Shown: one piece after another, positions 10,653 through 17,482 of the stretch
Position numbering within the stretch: the stretch's first letter is position 1
How the letters are laid out: every line of letters begins with the position of its first letter
Assembly (NCBI GenBank): GCA_027943245.1
Contig: JANDJZ010000192.1
Coordinates: 1-17,482, forward strand
DNA from: Acanthamoeba sp. SK_2022b
Lineage: Eukaryota; Discosea; Longamoebia; Acanthamoebidae
Direction: 5' to 3'
DNA: 17,482 nt
Position numbers and translations under genes: made by a program
The notes under the pieces: generated by a model
Seen by the model: the letters and a program-made list of their open reading frames with translations, nothing else
The model's database searches: none
What the model was told of the DNA's origin: nothing

Positions 10653-10665
10653 GGTTATGGGCCCA
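10653..10665 (+). promoter_or_regulatory. Primer-binding site for a half initiator tRNA-Met
   Basis: GGTTATGGGCCCA abuts the LTR end with no gap. It is complementary to the anticodon stem-loop of eukaryotic initiator tRNA-Met rather than its 3' end. Drosophila copia and yeast Ty5 prime this way, from a tRNA cleaved in the anticodon loop. Confidence 0.85.
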
Positions 10666-10748
10666 CAACAAGCTTGAACAGCAACTCCCACACTCATCCA
10701 CCACTTCAAACCAATCACCGACCTGTACCACCACTACAAACTCCCAAG

Positions 10749-13311
10749 ATGACCACCAAACTTGTTCCAACCGTCATTCTGTGAGGAGCCAACAACTACA
10801 ACTCCTGGCACTACAACCTTCAAGCCACACTTCAGTCAAAGAAGCTCTGGCACTTCATCACCAAGACCAAGTGACTGGACAATGTGCCTGAGGTATTCAC
10901 TCCTCCTTTCAACAAGGAGCCACCCAACAACTACACCAAGCACAAGGGCATCCTTCAGAAGCAAGCCCTTGCCAACGCCCAGGAGAAGTGGGACCTCCAG
11001 GCCAAACAAGCTCTCGGCCTCATTGCGCTCTCTCTACACTCCTCAATCCAGTCTCTCATGGCGAATGCCAAGACACCTGCAGACACCTACAACACACTCA
11101 AGAGCCACTTCAACCTGCCAAGACAGCTGTACGCTTCAACCTCTACACCAAGCTGACTGAGCTCAAGCTCAAGCACAGCACTGAGCTCATCACTCACTTT
11201 GCCCACATCAATGAGCTCATCACTCACCTGAAGACTGACACATCCCAGATTGTGGATGACCAGGTCACCTTCTTCACCCTCAACAGTCTGCTGACCACCT
11301 ATGAGGTCGTCAAAACTGTCATCCTGTCCTCACCCACCACCATGAGCAAGGACGCCATCAGACAAGCCCTTCTTCAACACAAAGCTCATCTGTCCAAGTT
11401 GACGCACCAATCGACTCCCACAAGCAATACTCTGCTCTTCACAGAGCAACACAAACCTACTCCTCATCACAACAACTCTTCCCACCACCAGAGCCAACCT
11501 ACTCACCCCACTCATCAACTGCAGCAGAAGAACCGCCACATGCCCTACAACCCCAAGGCAACATGCAGCTACTGCCTACATGTGGGCCACTTCATCCAAG
11601 ACTGCTGGACACAGCAGAACAATGCCAAGGACAAGGTCAATGGGCCTCAAGAGACGATCAGGTCATCTCATCCCAAGGAGCAGCTCCAGAACACGGTGCT
11701 CATCTCCAACACCAGCCACAACCTCAATCAAGGTCAAGCCAGCAGCTGGATCTTCAACACTGGGGCCACCAGGAGCTTTTCCTATCAACAGGAATTGTTC
11801 CACAACTTCAAGGCGACCAGCACCAACTGCGACTGAATCAAGCTCAGCAACCACAAGGAGCTGCTGATTGTTGGACGTGGCAACATCCACACCATCACTC
11901 AAACCAATGGCCGCCTCATCAACATTGTCCTTCACAACGTTGGCTACATCCCTGCGCTCAGGGCCAACATCCTCTCACCCAACAGCCTTCTCTCCAATGG
12001 CTTCATGATCACTCTCATCAATGGTGGATGCGAGGTCCACCATCAACGCTCAACACGCCCAGCCTTCAAAATTCTACAGCAAGGTGGCCTCCTCATTGTC
12101 CCACCTCAGACTCTCCCTATCGACAATGTCGTCAATCTGGGACAAACTACCAGTGACATGTGAGCGCTCAACCACAACAACATTGAGAGTAAGCACTCAA
12201 TACATGCTACCATCACTGCATTGCCTCAATCAGCCAAGGCCAAGTGCACCACTACCATGGCAGCCATGCCCACCATTGGAGCCAACCCTTCTCTGCCGCT
12301 TTGTAAAGCCAAGACTTGGCTCTCCTACAACGAGCTCCATCAACAACTCAGCCATGCCAGCAAGGACCGCCTTCACAAGGCAGCCACCAAGTCAGCCAAC
12401 ATTGAGCTTGACCACACCACAACTCTCAACCCATGCATCGCTTGCATTGAGGGCAAGCATCATCATGTGCCAATTGGGACAGGACCTACTCAGCATGCCA
12501 CTTGTGCCTGGGAGCTCATGCACACTGATGTGTGCAGTCCCTTCCTGAAGGAGTCATTTTGAGGGAAAAGATACTTCATCTCCTTCATCAACAACTTCTC
12601 CCACTTCACTGTCGTCTTCCTCATCTGGAAGAAGAGCAAGGTTCTCACAATGCTCAAGCTCTTTGTGAAGACAGTACTACCAGTCAACGCTCCCTTCTGA
12701 GTACTACGTTCTGACAATGGCAGCGAGTACTGCAGCAACGAGTTCATGGACTACCTGTGAACCATCAGCGTCTCCTTCCAGCCCACTCCAGCCTACACAC
12801 CACAGTACAATGGCGTCACTGAGCAGTTCAACCGCACCATCATTGAGATGGTGCGCACCATGCTCATTGCCGCTGACCTTGCCAAGGCCTTCTGGGAGAG
12901 GCCATCACACATGCTGTTGACGTCAACAACCGTCTGCCAACTTGCGGCAACCACGACCTATCACCTCTTCAGGTGATCAATGGAATGAAGCTGAGGCTCA
13001 GCATCTTCCATCCATTCGGTGCCTGCTGCTACCTCCTCAAGCAAGGCAATCAGAAGCTGAACAAGCTGGCCTCTTGATCCAATGAGGTCGTGTACCTTGG
13101 GACTCAGGCCAACACAGATATGTACCGCCTTTGGGTCCTGGCGTCTCATACCATCACTGTATCATGCAATGTCATCTTCTTGCTGGATTGTGTTGACACT
13201 TGTCTGGATCAGCTCTCAGACAGCGACAACAACGACAATGACCCCAATGACCCTGAGCCCACTCAACACATCCCCAATGAGCCAGCCTGGAGGGGCGCCG
13301 GGCAGAAATGA
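10749..13311 (+). pseudogene. Copia gag-protease-integrase, inactivated
   Basis: Gag starts at ATG 10749. After a frameshift near 11125 the frame continues through a zinc knuckle C-x2-C-x4-H-x4-C (CSYCLHVGHFIQDC), the protease site WIFNTGAT (catalytic Asp replaced by Asn, codon 11756-11758), the pre-integrase H-H-C-C cluster (LHQQLSH ... CIACIEGK) and the integrase core with its acidic triad in place (HTDV, RSDNGSEY, GVTEQFNRT). A second frameshift lies near 12900. In-frame stops are at 10782, 10872, 11834, 12161, 12560, 12698, 12758 and 13075, every one TGA. The reading ends in the acidic linker (SDSDNNDNDPNDPEP) that normally joins integrase to reverse transcriptase. Confidence 0.88.
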
Positions 13312-13500
13312 AGCTTTAATTGTTGATATGCTTGCAGCACAAGGGACAAAGTTGAACATGTTGGTTGAATTAGAATAAAAACAAAGAAAGCTGTATTGTT
13401 AGATGCAAGTTAAACATCATGGTCAGAGTCCACAGAAAGGGAGGTACAGGCTCATCTTCATTGAAGAGATCTTCCTCCACCTTGCTATCATGGTGCTTGT

Positions 13501-13540
13501 AGGAAGAAGAGGAAGAGGAGGAGGATGATGAGGAAGATGA
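13501..13540 (+). repeat. Purine-rich simple repeat (GAA/GAG/GAT)
   Basis: A 40-bp purine-rich tract of GAA, GAG and GAT triplets. It reads as poly-Ser on the minus strand or acidic residues on the plus strand. It is low complexity and not evidence of a gene by itself. Confidence 0.7.
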
Positions 13541-13589
13541 ATGGCGCTTTTGGGACTTGCTTCCCAAGCATCCTTCTCCCTTGGTGGGA

Positions 13590-13961
13590 TCAGGGAGGAG
13601 TGGTCTGCTGGCTAGAGGAAATTGCCTCTAAAGCACCAATCCATTTCGCAATGTCAGTCACATTGCTGAAAAAGAGAAGGCTATTGACAGAGTTGTTGAT
13701 GAGTTCACACTCAGGTTCAGCTGGCTTGAGCGCAGACGTGCAGATGTGGTAGCTGTAATTAAGCTTGAAGCAGGCCAGCATCAGGGTTCCATGAAGAGGC
13801 CTGTAGTCAAGTACATTGCCCTGTTGGGGAGAAGCCAGAGTTGTATAGGCCTGCAGTAGGTACTTGTAGAACTGGTAACCTGTTGCCTCACATGAGTTAG
13901 ACACTGAGAATATAAGTGTTGATGGGACAGAGGAAATAGAGGTGTCCAAGAGGGGCTCCAC
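13590..13961 (-). pseudogene. Possible coding relic, unidentified
   Basis: A 123-codon open frame on the minus strand includes EATGYQFYKYLLQAYTTL and NVLDYRPLHGTLMLACF. The plus strand over 13640-13840 also reads openly (AIDRVVDEFTLRFSWLER), so the true strand cannot be decided by eye. No family is recognised. It lies in the flank between the two parts of the retrotransposon. Confidence 0.25.
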
Positions 13962-13968
13962 TTCTTGA

Positions 13969-14265
13969 TGGCACTGTTTTTCTCAAGGCCTGCAGTTTTG
14001 GGATCTTGACAATATCCTGACCAAGATTCAGAAGGCAAGGGCGAAGAGGAGAAAAGAAGCTGGAAAGCAGAAAGATTACAATGAGAGACGCCACAATAGA
14101 AGCATCTCAGAATTTGAGCCAGCCAGGAACTACAATGAAGTGACCAAGCAGTGTGACACAATTAGACATCTACTGAAACACTGCTGTCACCCTCACAACA
14201 GATTGAAGCCAATGTTTGTTGTTGTGATCTGTGACATATCAAGCTTTGGGATGCAACAAGGCTAA
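13969..14265 (+). pseudogene. Possible coding relic with basic helical segment
   Basis: A 98-codon open stretch without an ATG start contains a basic, helix-prone run (KARAKRRKEAGKQKDYNERR) followed by NYNEVTKQCDTIRHLLKH. The opposite strand here is less protein-like. There is no identifiable family, start or neighbour on the same strand. Confidence 0.25.
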
Positions 14266-15093
14266 ACCAGCTGATGGGCCTGACTGCCTTCAAGAGAATT
14301 CTTGGCGTGGTATGTGCCCATGCCCCTTCCTTATGTTCATGGTACTGAGGAGAGCCTTGTTGGTTGTTACCATTTGGAGGTAGAGTGGTGTGAATGGCAT
14401 GGCACGTGCTGAATGTAGAGGTCCTCAAGCTTCTGTCCACTCCTGTGCCACTGCCCTTCTGGATGATCCCAGTGTAGTTTTGCAATTTCTGATAGGCTGC
14501 CTTGCAGTCAGCATTGTCAAGGCAGGCAGTTGAGGGCTACAAATACAGGTTTTCAGTCATTGTGTACATGTACATGATCAATGTTTGTAAGGCATGGAGG
14601 TTGAAATCACACATATGCAATAAAGCAAAGGAGGGGATGCATACTCGGGAGTTCAGAAATTTGTCCCAGAGGATCTGCTTGTGTCTGCCCCACATGACCC
14701 AGGATTCCTGATTGGCCAAGGCATCCTTGATGCTCAAGAACTCCTCCCATTCATCGCAATGGACAGCAGCTTCATCATGAAGATGATTTTGGACCCAGGC
14801 AAGTAGCTGGACGTCACTGTCACTCAGTCCCTCGTTTGTAAAAAAGGTAAGATATCCTAATACCATGGTACGTAACAAGACAAGCAGGGGCATACATCAG
14901 CAATGTCACACAACAATGCCCATTTCATTGAAGGACTTGATAAGCACTTGCTGTCCCCATGCTGTAACAGGGGACCCAGCCTTGGTCATGCACCTGATAT
15001 CAATCAGTTCTGCATTCAACTGGACATGCTTTTCAAGGAGTTCACTGTAACAACAGAGAAGATTTTCCTTTGGAACATGACTAAGCTCCACAT
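14162..15093 (-). pseudogene. Decayed coding relic, unidentified
   Basis: One minus-strand frame stays protein-like for about 300 codons: ELLEKHVQLNAELIDIR, VTAWGQQVLIKSFNEMG, then two TGA codons (14906-14908, 14897-14899) where Arg would fit, then MPLLVLLRTMVLGYLTFF, LSDSDVQLLAWVQNHLHDE and KQILWDKFLNSRVCIPSF, one TAG near 14537, and KAAYQKLQNYTGIIQKGSG. The TGA codons again suggest CGA decay. I recognise no family. If the inversion is undone, this relic would read away from the relic at 8746-10100. Confidence 0.4.
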
Positions 15094-15361
15094 CTGTTGG
15101 CTGAGAGTAAAGTATTATTGGATGTGAAATGCAATTGTTGACAAAAATATTTTTTAGATGCTACACAAAAATCATATTGTTGATTGATAAATAAACAGAA
15201 ATCATCATGTACATGTATGCAATGAAATATTCATATATTGTTTGGATGGTTTCACCATTGCATACATGATCATACCTGTGGGTGGTAGCTCATCTTTCTC
15301 CATGTTGTTTGTCTGGCACTGGGCAACTATGAGAAATGATTTTTGGAGGCCCCTTCAACTT
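15094..15361. other. CpG-free AT-rich flank of the 3' LTR
   Basis: No CpG occurs between 14873 and 15472. This stretch is AT-rich, has no credible open frame and ends in the palindrome CTTATAAG (15359-15366), the target of the copia insertion. Confidence 0.55.
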
Positions 15362-15366
15362 ATAAG
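15362..15366 (-). repeat. Target-site duplication, right copy
   Basis: On the minus strand, the five bases after the LTR end CTCACAACA read CTTAT, identical to 10275-10279. Confidence 0.75.
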
Positions 15367-15743
15367 TGTTGTGAGAAACAAGGGTATGTAGTAGAGGAAG
15401 AGGGGGTTTATTGTGTGAGGAACCAATACTGTTACAAAGAGAAGTATGCAGTTAAGTAAGTGCAGTTGTGGGCGCGTGTTGTGTGGTGATGAGGGCGCTG
15501 CAAGGCAGCGCCATCTGTTTGGGTGTTGCTGAGTAGAGTGCCATCTGTGCGCTCTACTAGATGTAGAAGGATGGCCATGTGGTCGTCACTTGAGAGTGTT
15601 GCCGCCACCTGTCGTTGTAACTCAGCATTTCCACCAAGGGTTGTTACCTAAAATGTACCTGCAGAGAAACTATTGTTTCTCTGCAGGTTTCTATAGTAAT
15701 ACACTTGTTTGTCTTATAGAGTCGATGGTGGTCAGCTCTAACA
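15367..15743 (-). repeat. 3' LTR (377 bp), inverted relative to the 5' LTR
   Basis: On the minus strand it runs from TGTTAGAG (15743) to CTCACAACA (15367). It follows a polypurine tract and the end of the RNase H frame, so it is a 3' LTR. It matches the 5' LTR throughout, including the hairpin and AATAAA. It retains several CpG sites that are TG or CA in the other copy, and the reverse. Confidence 0.9.
15658..15687 (-). repeat. Perfect 13-bp hairpin in the 3' LTR
   Basis: Both stems are identical to those of the 5' LTR hairpin (10336-10365); only one loop base differs. Just beyond the hairpin the two LTRs differ at about eight of twenty positions. Confidence 0.85.
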
Positions 15744-15754
15744 CGCCCCTCCAG
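15744..15754 (-). promoter_or_regulatory. Polypurine tract for plus-strand priming
   Basis: CTGGAGGGGCG on the minus strand ends exactly at the LTR start and lies 11 bases after the pol stop codon, the standard position of a polypurine tract. Confidence 0.75.
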
Positions 15755-15765
15755 TGGAGACGCAT

Positions 15766-17482
15766 TTAGACACTGAGGCCAAGGATGGTCTTGAGCTCAG
15801 AGAAGCGAGTGATGGGGAGTGCCTTCAAGAGTACCTCAGCCAGCATGTACTCAGTTGGGCAGTAGTGAAGGAAGAGGTGCCCAAGAGCAATAGAATTGCG
15901 CAGATGGGCGAGCTTGATGTCGTAGTGCTTCATCCAGGCATGGAACACGTGGATCAGCTGGGTTGTGAGGTGAAGTGCACTATGGTTGTTGGTGTGCAAG
16001 AGGAGCTTCATGTCACCAAACCCAAGCTGCTGCATCAGGCGCCTCACATAGAGTGCCTGCTTGGCAGCCTCAGAGAGAGAAGTCAGCTCTGCCTCAGTGG
16101 AGGACAGAGCGACCCTGGACTGGCTCCATGCCAGCCACATGATTGGGCCACCACCAAGTATGAAGATGTAGCCAGACACAGACTTGTGGTTGATCTCATC
16201 GCCGCCCCAGTTGGCATTGGAGCAGCCGACAGGTAGGTGTAGCGGCTGGCGCTGGTTGATGGCTGTGAGTCTGGCGTGTCTGCAACTGTAGGTGATGGTC
16301 AGGTTGCGTGTGCCATTGAGGTAACAAAGGATGTGTTTGATGGCGCCCCAGTGTTTGTTGTTGAAGGTGTCAATGTGGCAACTGAGCATGTGACTGTGAA
16401 GGCAATGTCGGGTCTGGACGTGAGTGCCAGATAGAGGAGCAAGCTGACTGCCTGCCTGTAGGGATATCCTTACAGGCTGTGGGCGTCTGCTCCAGCTTGG
16501 ATAGCAAGAGGCCATGGACCATTGGGGTTGGAGTGGCCTTAGAGTCGTTCATATTGAACTTCTTGAGGATGTTTGCAATGTGGCCCTGCTGGTGAAGTTG
16601 GAGAGTGTGGGCACGTTGATCGTGCAGCACTTCAATGCTGAGGATGGAGCTCATGGCTTCAAGGTCCTTGATCTGGATCTTGGCCATGAGCTCTCTCTTG
16701 ATTTGGTTGACACGTGCATGTGACCTGATCAGGAGGCAGTCATCAATGTAGATGGACACTATCATTGGCAGTCAATCGCCCTGCATGTGCCTGATGTAGA
16801 TGCAGGGATTGGCCTCAAGTGGCATGAAGTTGAGCGCCTTCATGTGCGTGTTGAAGGTGTGGTTCCAGAGCAATGGGGCCTGCTTGAGCCCATAAAGGCT
16901 CTTCTTCAGCAGGCAGACGTAGTCAGGGTGTTCTCTTGAGACGAATCCCTCTGGCTGTGTGATGTAGATTTGGCTGTTGATGTTGGCCTGGAGGAACACT
17001 GAGTCAACATCAAATCTGGTCAATCTCAAGGTCATAGAGAGTCATGAGGCTGAGGAGCATGCACAGGTTCTCAAGCCGGACGATGGGCACAAATGTCTCA
17101 TCATAGTCAATGCCATATCTCTGCATGTAGCCCTTGGCAACCAGACACACCTTGTAGCACTCAATGGAGCTGTTTGCGCATTGCTTGAACTTGTAGACCC
17201 AGTGTGTGCCCATGGCCCTGTGGGTCGGTGGTAGAGGCATGAGCATGTAGGTCCCATTGTGGCGAAGGGCGTTGTGCTCCTCTTCCATTGCTCTGCGCCA
17301 GTGTGTGGTGTGCTGAGAGGTGATGGCCTCCTTGAAGTTGTGAGGAGTGTTGTGTGAGAGCTGCTTGGAGAGATGAAGATTGTTGTAGCGCTTGGCTGGG
17401 CGCCCCTTGGTCATGTGTGTGGATCGCCTTGGAGGTGCAGTTGATGGAGGAGGTGGAGCAGGAGGGAGCTGAGGTACTCCTC
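15766..17482 (-). pseudogene. Copia reverse transcriptase-RNase H, inactivated, 5' partial
   Basis: Recognisable blocks in order: HWRRAMEEEHNAL, THWVYKFK, LVAKGYMQRYGIDYDETF, FDVDSVFLQANI, SLYGLKQAPLLWN, the catalytic YIDD (16739-16750), NKHWGAIKHILCYLNGTRNL, then RNase H with SNANWGGD, ALSSTEAEL and HTNNHSAL. Frameshifts lie near 17017 (one extra base), 16455 and 16380, and there is one in-frame TGA at 16772-16774. RNase H has lost catalytic Asp residues (SDAD-type to SNAN, TDN-type to TNN). Two Arg conserved in the family before LVAKG are Cys (codons 17145-17147 and 17157-17159). The natural stop is TAA at 15766-15768. Confidence 0.87.

Larger units (their letters stand above)
10280..13308 (+). 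mobile_element. Copia-type retrotransposon, 5' half (LTR, PBS, gag, protease, integrase)
   Basis: This part runs from the LTR start TGTTAGAG to the linker after integrase, where coding stops abruptly. Gag, protease and integrase precede the missing reverse transcriptase, the order of the Ty1/copia class. The right edge is set at the change from CpG-containing sequence (GGGGCGCCGGG, 13292-13302) to CpG-poor flank and is uncertain by 10-20 bp. The rest of the element is on the minus strand at 15367-17482. Confidence 0.82.
15367..17482 (-). mobile_element. Copia-type retrotransposon, 3' half (reverse transcriptase, RNase H, PPT, LTR), runs off the window
   Basis: The order on the minus strand is linker (QLPPAPPPPSTAPPRRS), reverse transcriptase, RNase H, TAA at 15766-15768, polypurine tract and LTR. 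Its coding content starts in the same linker where the plus-strand half stops, so the two halves are complementary and not overlapping. Together they cover about 5.1 kb, a normal length for a copia element. Confidence 0.8.

Noticed and set aside
10653..10665. tRNA gene fragment.
   Set aside because: Only 13 bases match the anticodon arm, and they sit exactly after the LTR end, which is the position of a primer-binding site. No tRNA arms follow.
10749..13311. Reassignment or readthrough of TGA as a sense codon, suggested by eight TGA-only interruptions.
   Set aside because: The host exonuclease gene ends with TGA at its expected length, no host exon contains an internal TGA, and the same element shows frameshifts and catalytic Asp to Asn changes of the same CpG type. 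Decay explains all of these together.
15754..16236. Plus-strand open frame of 160 codons.
   Set aside because: It is antisense to the RNase H frame, whose minus-strand text matches the copia family directly.
8085..17482. Repeat-induced point mutation of the fungal type as the cause of decay.
   Set aside because: That process favours CA to TA and would create TAA and TAG from CAA and CAG. The copia frames have none of these; the changes fit CG to TG or CA.
10280..17482. Two independent copia insertions facing each other.
   Set aside because: Possible, but they would need to share a 5-bp target duplication by chance and to break at the same linker with no overlap. It remains the main alternative to the inversion until sequence right of 17482 is seen.
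1..17482. CRISPR array, rRNA genes or bacterial operon signals.
   Set aside because: No regularly spaced repeats, rRNA-like stretches or ribosome-binding-site patterns were seen; introns and LTRs mark the DNA as eukaryotic nuclear.

Overview
The window looks like a eukaryotic contig from a free-living protist. It has GC-rich, CpG-rich genes with many short introns (about 45-210 nt, donors often GTGCGT or GTACGC), a proline-rich synaptojanin-like protein and a mitochondrial-type rhodanese. An amoebozoan such as Acanthamoeba fits this style, but the species is an inference and cannot be proved from the sequence alone.

Two very different halves meet near 8.0-8.1 kb. The left half (1-7952) holds three host genes. 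(1) A synaptojanin-like phosphoinositide phosphatase on + (1-6231, 23 exons, only its extreme N-terminus missing) has an intact Sac catalytic motif but a 5-phosphatase domain stripped of its key residues, then a C2-like domain and a proline-rich tail. (2) A small mitochondrial-type rhodanese lies on - (6384-6877, 2 exons), convergent with the first gene. (3) An ERI1-like DEDDh 3'-5' exonuclease with an N-terminal zinc finger lies on + (6935-7952, 4 exons), divergent from the rhodanese; the two start codons are only 57 bp apart.

The right half (about 8085-17482) is CpG-starved, repeat-derived DNA. A Ty1/copia-type LTR retrotransposon is present in two pieces of opposite orientation. A 5' LTR, a primer-binding site complementary to the anticodon arm of initiator tRNA-Met, and gag-protease-integrase lie on + (10280-13308). 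Reverse transcriptase-RNase H, a polypurine tract and the 3' LTR lie on - (17482-15367). The outer edges of the two LTRs carry the same 5-bp target duplication (CTTAT at 10275-10279; its complement at 15362-15366), and the pieces do not overlap in coding content. The simplest reading is one inserted element whose 3' half plus about 2 kb of flank was later inverted. The flanks (8085-10279 and 13309-15366) hold broken coding relics of unknown identity.

The decay of the element has a clear signature. All eight in-frame stops in gag-integrase and the one in reverse transcriptase are TGA, mostly where CGA (Arg) would fit. Catalytic Asp residues lost in protease and RNase H are Asp to Asn changes in a C-GA context, and two conserved Arg of reverse transcriptase have become Cys. 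Each is a C-to-T change at CpG on one strand or the other. With two stretches of 600-684 bp that hold no CpG at all, this points to long-term cytosine methylation of this repeat-rich half, while the adjacent host genes remain CpG-rich.
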